Shown here piece after piece: positions 31,201-39,533 of a stretch of 64,000 nt of DNA (its first letter is position 1; the number at the start of each line of letters is the position of its first letter). The stretch is from JAHEDH01 sp963753285. Lineage in GTDB: Bacteria > Actinomycetota > Acidimicrobiia > Spongiisociales > ZC4RG35. The translations under genes and the position numbers were made by a program. Under the pieces are notes generated by a model, which saw only the letters and a list, made by a program, of their open reading frames with translations, searched no databases and was not told the origin of the DNA. The DNA lies in contig CAVWBT010000004.1 in the NCBI GenBank assembly GCA_963753285.1, forward strand, positions 124,001 through 188,000, in the 5' to 3' direction.

Positions 31201-31573
31201 CGGTCTCGGTGGCCGGCTCGAGGTAGGGGCGGAGGTCGGCCCGCTCGGCGTCGGTGTATGCGAACGGGTACCGCTCGGCGTACTCCTCGACGAAGAAGTC
31301 GAACGGGTTGACGACGGTCATGTCGGCCACCAGGTCGACGGTGATGTCGAGGTGATCGGACGGCTCGGGGAAGACGAGGCGGGCCAGGAAGTTGCCGAAC
31401 GGGTCCTGTTGCCAGTTGATGAAGTGGCCGCGGGGCTGGACGTCGAGGCTGTACGCGAGGATCGGGGTGCGAGAGTGCGGGGCGGGACGCAGCCTCAGCA
31501 CGTGCGGGTGGATGGCGATGGCGCGGTCGAATCGGTAGCTCGTGCGATGCTCGATTGCGATGTGGATGCCCAT
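28281..31573 (-). CDS. Transglutaminase fused to DUF2126 (two frameshifts)
   Basis: About 1097 residues after repair. Start ATG 31573 is chosen from the canonical MGIHIAIEHRTSYRF opening and a GGAAGG upstream; the frame is open further but that sequence is not protein-like. The N-terminal transglutaminase has Cys in GSCRDSGW, His in LHAWAE and Asp in GLDPT. The rest is the DUF2126 region (GGEPTFVSIDD, HGQGKWYPGEPLPRW, GTGGGNHITLGG, HRAEFCIDKLF, YRFPLIGEI-type blocks). One frameshift lies at the CCCC run 29672-29675 (three would restore EGIRIPRDHRAS), the other near 28650 (restoring PGTAVAGVRYKAWQP). It equals Rv2566-type proteins and heads the four-gene cluster. Confidence 0.85.
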
Positions 31574-31957
31574 GGATCTTCGCGCCTTCCCGGCTGTGTC
31601 CGACTCCGGGAGTGTGGCAGACAATTCCAGGGAGCGGTCGCACGGCGGCGATCTCGTGGCTGCGGGAGACGTAGTAGGACTCGGAGAGCACCTCGTGCAG
31701 ACGGTCGAGCGCCCCTGTGGTCTGGTCCAGGCGGTCGTGCAACGGCACGGCGTTGGTGGTCTCCGGGCGTTGAGCGAGGATGCCGATGCCTCAAGTCCGT
31801 GAGAACGCCCGTGTGGAGCGGATACTCCCCGAGCACATGACGGGAGGGTGGACACGTCGTAGGTTTGGAGGAGTAGCCAACCCTGGCAATGCAACCGGGT
31901 CATCGCTCGACGGCCCTGGGTGACCGGACTCGGGCTTCGGGCTGGAAAGGAACACAC
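31574..31957 (+). other. 384-base gap without a convincing gene
   Basis: This gap separates the divergent DUF2126 and GIN-domain genes and should hold both promoters. The minus strand is open in the DUF2126 frame up to 32134, and a second minus frame (about 31600-31770) gives helical-looking sequence (ALDRLHEVLSESYYVS), but neither has a credible start. The GIN gene's ribosome site GGAAAGGAA lies at its right end. Confidence 0.5.
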
Positions 31958-32569
31958 ATGCCCACACCACGACGGGGTCGACGCAGGCTCCCTCTTCTGG
32001 TTGTCGCGCTGGCTCTTCCCCTTGCCGCATGCGGTGAGGTCGCCTCTGGCGACATCGTGACCGAGGATCGTGCGGTCGACGCCTTCGACAACCTCGACAT
32101 CCGTGACGGTGTCAACGTCGAGTTGACCGTCCAAGACGGCGCCAAGACTTCGGTGTCGGTCACCTATGACGACAACCTCCTCGACAACGTGGTCACGAGG
32201 GTGAGCGGGGACACACTGGTGATCGAGTTCAGCGGGTCGATCACCTCATTCGGCGGCCGCGATCGAGCGGTGAACGTGGCGGTCGACTCGATCGATCGGA
32301 TCGAGGTGAGCGGCGGCGCCAATCTCAACGCGTCGGGAGCCGTCGACAGCTACACGCTGGAGGCGTCCGGTGGGGCGAACGCCGATCTCTCGGATCTGGA
32401 GGCGACCTCGGTCGATGTGGAGGTCAGCGGTGGAGCCAACGCCGAGGTCTTCGCTACAGATGAGATCGAAGGTGATGCATCGGGCGGCGCCAACCTCACT
32501 GTCGTGGGTTCGCCCGGAACCGTGGCGGTCGACAGCTCTGGCGGCGCCAACATCGACATCGACCGCTGA
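31958..32569 (+). CDS. GIN-domain (DUF2807) lipoprotein
   Basis: A 203-residue lipoprotein with a basic start and lipobox LPLAAC (Cys near 24). The mature part is a repetitive beta-solenoid of the GIN/DUF2807 type, shown by regularly spaced SGGAN turns (EVSGGANLN, EASGGANAD, EVSGGANAE, ASGGANLT, DSSGGANID). Start ATG 31958 follows GGAAAGGAA by 7 bases. In other bacteria such domains are exported head or adhesin-like modules; the ligand is unknown. A terminator follows. Confidence 0.85.
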   Translation: MPTPRRGRRRLPLLVVALALPLAACGEVASGDIVTEDRAVDAFDNLDIRDGVNVELTVQDGAKTSVSVTYDDNLLDNVVTRVSGDTLVIEFSGSITSFGGRDRAVNVAVDSIDRIEVSGGANLNASGAVDSYTLEASGGANADLSDLEATSVDVEVSGGANAEVFATDEIEGDASGGANLTVVGSPGTVAVDSSGGANIDIDR

Positions 32570-32582
32570 GGAAGCGTCGGGA

Positions 32583-32606
32583 GCCGCCGCCATGATCGAC
32601 GGCGGC
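32583..32606 (+). terminator. Hairpin terminator of the GIN-domain gene
   Basis: Stem GCCGCCG (32583-32589) with CGGCGGC (32600-32606), loop of ten bases, 13 bases after the stop codon. Confidence 0.6.
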
Positions 32607-32620
32607 CGGCGGGGTGGATG

Positions 32621-32927
32621 TCAGTTCCTGGGCGTGGTCCTGGCGACGCCGAAACGGTTGAAGTCACCGTCGTAGGAAGCAACGGTGGCGCCATGAGCGA
32701 GTGCGATCGTCGCGAGATGGACGTCGTTGACGAGATTGGCTGCACTGCCGGTCCGCGCCAGGAGGTCACGCATCACGAGAGCGTGCCCGGCACCGGGAGC
32801 GGGAACGACCGTGTTCGGGCCGCCCGAGTCGCACGGTCTGCTGCTGGAACGGCTCGCGTTCACGAGCCAGTCCGGCGCGCACCGCCTCGTTGACAGCCTG
32901 CTTGAAGCCGATCCCGCGCTCTTCCAT
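32621..32927 (-). pseudogene. Relic of a second vapBC toxin-antitoxin pair
   Basis: Two fragments in different frames. At 32823-32927 a piece reads like the C-terminal half of a VapB antitoxin (ERGIGFKQAVNEAVRAGLA...PFQQQTVRLG), lacking the DNA-binding N-terminus. At 32621-32794 another reads like the last third of a VapC PIN domain (LLARTGSAANLVNDVHLATIALAHG, then YDGDFNRFG), keeping two late acidic positions but lacking the catalytic N-terminal Asp. The toxin core between them is gone. This is a deletion remnant and should be inactive. Confidence 0.7.
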
Positions 32928-32944
32928 CCCGTGTTCGAAACGCG

Positions 32945-32975
32945 ACTGGGGGGACGGGAATCCCGTCCCCCCAGT
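32945..32975 (-). terminator. Perfect hairpin terminator of the BMP-family gene
   Basis: Inverted repeat with 14-bp arms ACTGGGGGGACGGG / CCCGTCCCCCCAGT around a 3-base AAT centre, 22 bases beyond the stop codon of the minus-strand gene. Confidence 0.8.
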
Positions 32976-32997
32976 GTTCAACCGAACGCTCGATGCT

Positions 32998-34026
32998 TCA
33001 TGGAGCGCCCGGGACGACGATCGTCCCGTCGATGATGTCCTGACGAAGTCCCTCGAGCGTGGCGATGTGGTCGGTCAGGAAGCCACCCGAGGTGGCGTAG
33101 TCGACGCCGTCACGTGCCAGATCCCAACGGTCGTAACCACCCGCGAACGACCCGTCCACCTGAGAGGCGATCACGTCGTAGGTCACGACGTCGACGTTCT
33201 TCACCATCGAGGTGAGCACGTACGCCTGCAGGTCGGGCCCGACCGTCAAGTACTGATCGAAGTCGGCCCCGATCGCCCACGCCTCGCCTCCAGATGCTAG
33301 GGAATGATCGCGTGCCGCCGCGATCACACCGATGCCACTTCCGCCGGCCGCTTGGAAGACCACGTCGGCTCCATCCTCATACATCCCCATGGCGATCTCG
33401 TAGGCCCGAGCAGGATCCTGGAACCCACCGAGGTCGGGGGCAGAAGAGACGTAGTCGATCATCACGGTGGCAGAGGAATCGATCTGCTCGACACCGGCAA
33501 CGAAGCCGTCCCGAAACTCGAAGATCACCGGGATGTCGACCCCACCGACGAATCCGATAGTGCCGGTCTCCGATTCGAGCGCGGCTGCTGCGCCGACGAG
33601 GAACGACCCCTCATTGGTTGCCATAGTGGCGCTCAGCACGTTGGGCGGCTGGTTTTCCAATCCGCTGTCGATGATCACGAAGTTCGTGTCGGTTTCGGTT
33701 GCGGCGACCGCATCGACTGCATCCAGATATGTGAAGGCGACGGCAACGACCAGGTCTGAACGTTTCGCTTGACGTTGGATGACTTTCGTTTGCTCGAGCA
33801 GGTCGCCGTTCTGCTTGACCTGATTCAGCTCGAACAGCTTGATTCCGAAGTCCGCCTCTGCGGCGAGCGCGCCCGACTGGGTCAGGTCGTTGAACCCGCC
33901 GTCTCCGAGACCTGCGGCGTCATATGCGACGCCGACCTTGACCGGCGGGGCTGCGCCCACCGGGATTGCGAGCGCGCCGACCAGCGCGAGCGCGACGACT
34001 AGAGAAATGAGACCGAAACGTCTCAC
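32998..34026 (-). CDS. BMP-family substrate-binding protein (PnrA/Med-like)
   Basis: A 342-residue exported periplasmic-binding-type protein. GTG 34026 is chosen because a perfect AAAGGAGGT lies 5 bases upstream and a signal peptide starts at once (VRRFGLISLVVALAL..., cleavage near GAA-PP). The mature part shows BMP family blocks: VGVAYDAAGLGDGGFND, the FVGGVDIP turn, DVVFQAAGGSGIGV and GADFDQY. BMP proteins bind nucleosides or related ligands for ABC uptake. The signal lacks a lipobox and no ABC permease or ATPase gene is nearby, so the partner transporter is elsewhere or absent. Confidence 0.9.
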   Translation of the reverse strand: MRRFGLISLVVALALVGALAIPVGAAPPVKVGVAYDAAGLGDGGFNDLTQSGALAAEADFGIKLFELNQVKQNGDLLEQTKVIQRQAKRSDLVVAVAFTYLDAVDAVAATETDTNFVIIDSGLENQPPNVLSATMATNEGSFLVGAAAALESETGTIGFVGGVDIPVIFEFRDGFVAGVEQIDSSATVMIDYVSSAPDLGGFQDPARAYEIAMGMYEDGADVVFQAAGGSGIGVIAAARDHSLASGGEAWAIGADFDQYLTVGPDLQAYVLTSMVKNVDVVTYDVIASQVDGSFAGGYDRWDLARDGVDYATSGGFLTDHIATLEGLRQDIIDGTIVVPGAP

Positions 34027-34311
34027 GGATGACCTCCTTTGTCCCCACCGATCCGCGTATCTCGGGCATCGAAGACCGACAAGGGTCGAAGGACAGGTCC
34101 CTGTGGCACGCGTCGAGGACGAGTCAGACCGTGGGCCGGATTGCGGGTCGATGGCAGACCTGGCCTTCGCTGCTCTTGGCAACTTCCGTCGACTGCGCGA
34201 GTTCGTCTTGCGTTCGGCGCTCATCTCCCAGCCGCCATCGGAGGCGTGCCCGACGGGCGAATCTGTCAGACGACCGCCATACGTTTTTCTCCACCAGACC
34301 AGGGAGACCGG

Positions 34312-34716
34312 ATGCATGTGATGACAGCGACCCGACGGGGACAGGGGGACTCAGACGGAGACTTCTCGTTCACCGTGGATGGAGAGCTCGTCGTGATCCC
34401 GGTCGACGTGTGTGCAGACGCAGGCTGTGGTTGCGAACGTGCGGTCACCGGCATCGCAAGCGGCAGAGGATCGACCACGTTCACGATCGCAGACCGGTCG
34501 GATCTGACACCCGCCCTCTACTCCGAACTCATCGTCGACGGATTGACTCGCCAGGGTTGGATCGGAACCGAGACCCCGGCCGATGACTTCGAGGACTTCA
34601 TTCGATGGCACATCGACCTCGCCGCGCAGCTGCCAGTCGGAGGTCTACTCCGCATCAATGCGAACACCAAGACGATCATGTGCATCGACGACGGACGGAC
34701 CACCGACGCAGCCTGA
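34312..34716 (+). CDS. Conserved small actinobacterial protein (DUF7715-like)
   Basis: A 134-residue soluble protein from ATG 34312, 5 bases after AGGGAG. It has a short beta-rich start (DFSFTVDGELVVI), a cysteine cluster in the first third (VCADAGCGCERAVTG) and a helical second half. This order resembles a family of small conserved actinobacterial proteins of unknown function that I recall as DUF7715. The Cys-x-Cys cluster could bind a metal. It lies divergent from the BMP gene with about 285 bases between starts. Confidence 0.6.
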   Translation: MHVMTATRRGQGDSDGDFSFTVDGELVVIPVDVCADAGCGCERAVTGIASGRGSTTFTIADRSDLTPALYSELIVDGLTRQGWIGTETPADDFEDFIRWHIDLAAQLPVGGLLRINANTKTIMCIDDGRTTDAA

Positions 34717-35032
34717 CCCAGACTGGTGTCCCTACGTCGGCGATCGACCAGCCGAGGCAGCTCACCATTCATCGACGTGTGACGAAAGCCTCCCAGGCAC
34801 TGGCGCGAAAGACCGTGACCGGCAGTGCGGAACCATGACGCCTTCTCCGACCTCCCGGCCAGGCGAAGCGCTCATTCCGGATGTTCGCCCCGACACTGAT
34901 CGGGGCCATCGGCGAGAGCGCAAGCACCCAGGCGTCACTGATCTCGACGACCTCACCGTCGAGTGTCACGGTCTGGCAGACTGACCAGCCGTGCTGACCT
35001 GTCAACACCACTCCAGATGACCTCCGACACGG
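34717..35032 (-). other. 316-base gap; possible short minus-strand ORF
   Basis: A minus-strand frame runs from about 35000 to 34769 with fairly protein-like sequence (TVTLDGEVVEISDAWVLAL), but it has no ribosome site and its longest version overlaps the MFS gene start. I leave it as a weak candidate. Otherwise the gap shows nothing clear. Confidence 0.3.
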
Positions 35033-36256
35033 TTGATCGTGCCTGACCGGGCCGATGATCGCGATCCCTCGGACCCAGCCGAGTTCGATCTGCGCGAACT
35101 TGCTGTCAGCGTGTTTCTGCCGACCTCGCTGATGGCGGTCGGCCAAGGAGCAACCGCTCCGGTGATCGCCCTAGTCGCAATCGAACTCGGAGCTTCGGTA
35201 GCAGTGGCCGGCCTGGTGGTGGGACTGTTCGGGTTCGGAGCGTTCGCAGGGAGCGTTCCGGGCGGTCTGCTCGCAGCGAGATTGGGGGATCGTGGGTTGA
35301 TGTCGCTCTCCACGAGTCTGATGGGAGTGGCGAGCCTCCTGGTGCTGCTTCGACCGTCTCTCGTGGTCTTCGGTCTCCTCGTCTCGATCATGGGCGCCGC
35401 GACATCGATGTTCGGCGTCGGCCGGCTCGCACACACAACGGAACTGTCTCCCATCGACCGGCGCGGACGTGTGATGTCGACCGTTGGCGGAACGAATCGA
35501 GTCGGGCTCTTCATCGGGCCGATCCTCGGGGCCCTGGTGATCGGACCGCTCGGGGTCACCGGCCCCTTCCTCATTCACTCGACGGTCGCGTTCCTGGCAG
35601 CGCTCTCGGTCTTCGGTTGGAGAAGGCCCACCCGCATCGAAGCTCCGACCGAAGCACGACCCTCTCTCCTGCGGATCGCCCGGGAACACCGCACCACGTT
35701 CGCGACCGCGGGGATGGCGGTGGTGATGCTGCAGGTCTTGAGAGGATCCCGACAGGCGATCATCCCGCTGTGGGGCAACGACCTCGGGCTCGACGCACGC
35801 CAGATCGGGATCCTGTTCTCACTCTCGGCCGGAGTCGAGATCCTGATGGTCTACCCCGTCGGGCGCAGGATGGATCGCAGAGGGCGCAAGTCAACGGCGA
35901 TCCCATCGTTGCTGTTCTTGTCGCTCGGCATGGCTGCGATTCCCCTCACCTCCGACTTCGTGACCCTGGGCTTCGCCGTGACACTCATCGGGTTCGCCAA
36001 CGGCATGGGTGCGGGCATCAACCAGACACTCAGCGCCGATCTGTCGCCCGCGTCCGGACGCAGCGTCTTCCTCGGACTGTGGCGCATGCTCACCGACGCC
36101 GGCACCGCCGGCGGCCCGTCCGTGGTGGCGCTCGCGGTGTCGCTGGCGAGCCTGAGCGCCGCAGCAGTCGTCCTCGCCGGCATCGGATTGGGCGGTGCCC
36201 TCCTCATGTGGAGGATGGTGCCCGAAACCCTGAAGACGGGCCGGACGGCTGCGTGA
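35033..36256 (+). CDS. Major facilitator superfamily transporter
   Basis: A 407-residue protein with about twelve hydrophobic segments and the MFS loop 2-3 motif (GLLAARLGDRG) and its repeat between segments 8 and 9 (GRRMDRRGRK). It resembles drug/sugar exporters of the MFS_1 type. The start is weak: TTG 35033 or GTG 35039 in the same frame, neither with a clear ribosome site. No regulator is adjacent; the substrate is unknown. Confidence 0.85.
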   Translation: MIVPDRADDRDPSDPAEFDLRELAVSVFLPTSLMAVGQGATAPVIALVAIELGASVAVAGLVVGLFGFGAFAGSVPGGLLAARLGDRGLMSLSTSLMGVASLLVLLRPSLVVFGLLVSIMGAATSMFGVGRLAHTTELSPIDRRGRVMSTVGGTNRVGLFIGPILGALVIGPLGVTGPFLIHSTVAFLAALSVFGWRRPTRIEAPTEARPSLLRIAREHRTTFATAGMAVVMLQVLRGSRQAIIPLWGNDLGLDARQIGILFSLSAGVEILMVYPVGRRMDRRGRKSTAIPSLLFLSLGMAAIPLTSDFVTLGFAVTLIGFANGMGAGINQTLSADLSPASGRSVFLGLWRMLTDAGTAGGPSVVALAVSLASLSAAAVVLAGIGLGGALLMWRMVPETLKTGRTAA

Positions 36257-36433
36257 CCACCTCACCGATCACCGACAGGCACCGCACGACGGCATCCTGC
36301 ATCATCTCGCTGGGTGAGGGCGGTGCCGTGCTGCGGGGCGGCGTCGAACCGCTCACGGAGCCACCGACCGATCGGGCGTGGCGCGGCCCAGCCATGCATC
36401 AACAGTGCTTCATGAGTCGGGAACTGTGTCACC

Positions 36434-37741
36434 ATGGCCGCCATGGAGGATCGCTACGAGATACTCGACGTCGTCGCCCGTGGAGCAATGGCCACCGTCT
36501 GGCGTGCTCGAGACGTTCGGCTCGGCCGCCAGGTAGCGATCAAGCGGCCTCACCCGACGCAGAATGCCGACTCGAGCGACTCTGCGTTCGCAGCCGCAGC
36601 TCGGTCCGCCGCCGCCGTGATGCATCCCAACCTCGTCACCATCTTCGACACCGGCACCGACCACACCGGCCCGTATCTGGTCATGGAATTGGTCGATGGC
36701 CCGACCCTCGCCGAGATGGGCGGGGCATCCAGCGGAGCTGCTGCGCTCGGCTCGGATCTCGCCTCAGGCCTCTCGGCCCTCCATGCTGCAGACATCGTCC
36801 ACCGCGACGTGAGACCGTCGAACATCGTGCTGGGCCCGACCGGGCCGAAACTGACCAACTTCGGGACCGCCCGCACGCTCGACTCCACCTCCTCTTCGAG
36901 TGTGGCGGCGCCCCGCTTCGAAGCACCCGAGGTGTTGGCAGGAAGCGAGCCGACCAAGGCGTCGGACGTCTACTCACTGGGTGCGCTGCTGTCGTGGCTG
37001 GCAGGCCAGAGCCCGCCCGACCCGGAGCTGGCCTCGATCATCAACCAAGCGATGAGCGACGATCCGGGGGGCCGGCCCACCGCAGCCACCCTGGCCGAGC
37101 GCCTCCGCAGAATCGCTCCCGATGCGACGACCAGTGTGGCGGGCACCGCTATGGCGACCGATCCACCGGCCGATGACGCCACCCGACAGTTCGATGTCCC
37201 ACTCGTCGCATCGACCACAACCGACTCGGACACACGCGACTCCGAACCGGCGTCTCCAACGCGGAGGCGCCGGCTGGCGGCGGTGATCGCCGTCCTGGTG
37301 GTTGCGCTCATCGTGGCGGTGCTGGCGCTTCCCGGAGATGACGAACCGCTCCCTATCGCCGGTGACACGACGATCGTCGACCCCACCACTGAGACCACCG
37401 CACCTGAGACGGTGGGGAGCGATGCCACGACGACGACCATGGAGGAAGAATCGGGCGGCGTGTTCAACACGGTCCGGATCTTCGTGACGTTCATCAGAGA
37501 GACGCCCCGCGACGTCCTGACGAACAGTGGGGCCGAGGAGATCATCACCGACGTCGCCGACGGGGTCTCCGAAGCCATCCGCGGAAACGTCGAGGAGGCA
37601 CAAACGAACCTGGCGGACGCCGTCGAGACCGTCCAGGAGGAGGTCGACTCACAGTCGGTGATCGATCGAGCCGTCGAGCTGATCTCCCGACTCGCCCGCC
37701 AGCTCGGACTCGATATCGAACGAGTAGCCCCACCCGAATGA
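36434..37741 (+). CDS. PknB-like Ser/Thr kinase-fold membrane protein, probable pseudokinase
   Basis: A 435-residue protein with an N-terminal kinase domain (about 7-230), a linker, one membrane segment (281-299) and an exported C-terminal part of about 135 residues with a T-rich start and helical end. Conserved kinase features kept: Lys37 (VAIK), HRD Asp125, Asn130, APE, and DVYSLG. Features lost: DFG is NFG (Asn142), the alpha-C Glu is Ala in FAAAAR, and the HRD-loop Lys is Arg127. Without the DFG Asp and alpha-C Glu, phosphotransfer is doubtful, so a scaffold or ligand-sensing role is likely. A terminator follows at once. Confidence 0.85.
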   Translation: MAAMEDRYEILDVVARGAMATVWRARDVRLGRQVAIKRPHPTQNADSSDSAFAAAARSAAAVMHPNLVTIFDTGTDHTGPYLVMELVDGPTLAEMGGASSGAAALGSDLASGLSALHAADIVHRDVRPSNIVLGPTGPKLTNFGTARTLDSTSSSSVAAPRFEAPEVLAGSEPTKASDVYSLGALLSWLAGQSPPDPELASIINQAMSDDPGGRPTAATLAERLRRIAPDATTSVAGTAMATDPPADDATRQFDVPLVASTTTDSDTRDSEPASPTRRRRLAAVIAVLVVALIVAVLALPGDDEPLPIAGDTTIVDPTTETTAPETVGSDATTTTMEEESGGVFNTVRIFVTFIRETPRDVLTNSGAEEIITDVADGVSEAIRGNVEEAQTNLADAVETVQEEVDSQSVIDRAVELISRLARQLGLDIERVAPPE

Positions 37742-37745
37742 GGCC

Positions 37746-37767
37746 GCCTCATTCCTCGAGATGAGGC
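37746..37767 (+). terminator. Hairpin terminator of the kinase-like gene
   Basis: Stem GCCTCAT (37746-37752) with ATGAGGC (37761-37767), five bases after the stop codon. Confidence 0.6.
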
Positions 37768-37972
37768 TCGATCCCGACCGGCACCACAGCGACTTCAGCA
37801 CCGATCGTCAAGCCGATCCTGGCGCTCCTGAGGAACCGCTCCCGCAGCTTCGGGACTCCAATGCACGCCCCCGGATGGAGGGTGTACGCCAGACCAGTCG
37901 GCGAGAGGCCAACGTCATCTGCTCCCAGTCCTCGATGGTTCTGTACCCACGGTGGTCACGAACGGATACACG

Positions 37973-38088
37973 GCCCCGGGCACAAAGCGCCGGACCCGAG
38001 GGGCACACCGCGGCTGGATGCCGGGGAAATGGACGTCGATACGGCGAACCCGAAGGGATTAGTCCCCATGTGCGATGGGGTTTAGTCC
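37973..38088 (+). promoter_or_regulatory. Structured leader and TTAGTCC direct repeats upstream of the histidine kinase
   Basis: In the 356-base gene-free stretch 37768-38123 two things stand out. A hairpin pairs GCCCCGGG (37973-37980) with CCC-GA-GGGGC (37995-38004). Further on, TTAGTCC occurs twice in the same direction (38059-38065 and 38082-38088), 23 bp apart, each preceded by a G run (GGGATTAGTCCC and GGGGTTTAGTCC) and joined by a CCCCAT/ATGGGG stem. They lie 36 to 65 bases before the GTG of the kinase and look like tandem response-regulator half-sites. Nothing else convincing is seen in the gap. Confidence 0.4.
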
Positions 38089-38123
38089 TTTCCGATTCGC
38101 GTGGTGCTGCCGATGAGATAGGT

Positions 38124-39533
38124 GTGGACAACAGACCGCCGCCCAGCGCTCCCGACGGGCCCTCCCAGCGAGCGGGCTCGACCCGCGCTCTCGCCATTGG
38201 CGCAGCTGCACTGACAGTGGCGCTCGTGGTGAGCCTCGGCCTGGTCTTCGTGAGCTCACAGGCGACCGACCAGGTCGCCGAGAACGCCGCGAATCTGCAT
38301 TGGACCAATTCGATGTTGGGCGGTGCCGGCCTGGCTCGGGCGGCGAGCGCCCAGGCGGTGTTCTTCGGCGTCGACGAACAGATCGGTGTCGCCTCGGCAG
38401 GGGCGGCCCGTCGCGCACTCGCGGAAGCCAGATCCACCCTCCAGCCGATCGCCGCCAATCCATCGGTTCCGCTGCTCGGCTCGGCGGGAGACGAAACGAT
38501 CGAGCTCAACCTGTCTCGGTTCGTCGGTGCGGCTCAGAGCGTGATCGACCTCCTCGAAGCAAACCGTGTCGAGGCAGCCGCCGACGCCCACCAACTCGAG
38601 CTCGAGCCCGCCTTCGCGGCCCTCCAGGCGGATCTCTTGCAGCGTCAGGCGCTGATCGAGATGCGGATCGAGGACTCCGAGACCCTGGCGGGTCGGATCT
38701 CGGTGGCCACACAGTTCCTCGTGACCCTCCTGATTCCGGTCGCCGCGCTGCTCCTCTATCGGCGGATCGTCGGGCGGCAGGTGCGAGAGGCCGGACTGGT
38801 CATGGAAGCTCGACTGCGTGCCGAGCAGGAGCTCAACAGGGCAAAGGACGAGTTCATCGCCGGCATCTCCCACGAGTTCCGAACACCGCTCACATCGATC
38901 TTCGGATTCTCGGAGGTGCTGATCGACAGCGGGATGATCGACCCGGAATCCAGCATGGAGTTGATCGGCCTGATCAACTCGGAGTCGGCGGAGCTCTCCC
39001 GGATGGTCGAAGACCTCCTCACCGCCGCGCGGCTCGAGTCGGAGGCGCTCACCATCAGCACCACGACGGTCGATCCTGCCGAGATCGTGGAATCGGTACT
39101 CGGACCGTGGCGGCGCTCGGGGCACGACATTCTCGTGGATCTCGCCCCGGCAGCCGTCATCGCCGATCCCCTGCGGCTCAGGCAGATCCTGCGCAACCTG
39201 ATCTCCAACGCCGTCAAGCACGGAGGCCGGCACGTGGCGGTGGTCGGCCTGCTCGTGCAGGACGGATACGCGTGGTCGATCGTCGACGACGGACCCGGGG
39301 TCTCCGACGAGATCGCCGGGCGGCTGTTCGAGCGGTACATCCACGACGGTCGTCGAGCGCTGCTGGCGGGCAGCGTCGGACTGGGGCTCAACATCGCACG
39401 GTCGCTCGCCGAGGCGATGGGCGGGTCGCTGGAGTATTCGCGCAACGACGGAGCCACGTGGTTCACGCTCGTCTCCCCGATCGCCGAGACCTCGGATCGG
39501 GCCGCCGAGGCCGTCGACGTCGGAGTCGCCTGA
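38124..39533 (+). CDS. Membrane sensor histidine kinase
   Basis: A 469-residue two-TM kinase from GTG 38124. Order: TM1 at about 22-44, an exported helical sensor domain of about 150 residues, TM2 at about 195-213, a short linker, the H-box with phospho-acceptor His250 (GISHEFRTPLTSI), then the ATPase domain with N-box (RNLISNAVKHGG), G1 (DDGPGV) and G2 (SVGLGLN). The frame is open further upstream but that sequence is not protein-like. No response regulator gene is adjacent, so it is an orphan. Its TGA overlaps the ATG of the next gene (TGATG), coupling it to a surface protein. Confidence 0.85.
   Translation: MDNRPPPSAPDGPSQRAGSTRALAIGAAALTVALVVSLGLVFVSSQATDQVAENAANLHWTNSMLGGAGLARAASAQAVFFGVDEQIGVASAGAARRALAEARSTLQPIAANPSVPLLGSAGDETIELNLSRFVGAAQSVIDLLEANRVEAAADAHQLELEPAFAALQADLLQRQALIEMRIEDSETLAGRISVATQFLVTLLIPVAALLLYRRIVGRQVREAGLVMEARLRAEQELNRAKDEFIAGISHEFRTPLTSIFGFSEVLIDSGMIDPESSMELIGLINSESAELSRMVEDLLTAARLESEALTISTTTVDPAEIVESVLGPWRRSGHDILVDLAPAAVIADPLRLRQILRNLISNAVKHGGRHVAVVGLLVQDGYAWSIVDDGPGVSDEIAGRLFERYIHDGRRALLAGSVGLGLNIARSLAEAMGGSLEYSRNDGATWFTLVSPIAETSDRAAEAVDVGVA

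Noticed and set aside
31574..32134. N-terminal extension of the DUF2126 protein to 32134
   Set aside because: The extension is not protein-like, crosses the divergent GIN-domain gene, and the family starts at MGIHIAIEH.
34769..35146. 125-residue minus-strand ORF before the MFS gene
   Set aside because: Overlaps the MFS start, lacks a ribosome site and shows no recognisable domain; kept only as a weak note.
37950..38040. Possible c-di-GMP-I (GEMM) riboswitch before the histidine kinase
   Set aside because: Short pieces (ACAAAGCGCCGG) recall GEMM, but the GGCAAACC segment and GAAA tetraloop are missing. A covariance search is needed; I do not claim it.
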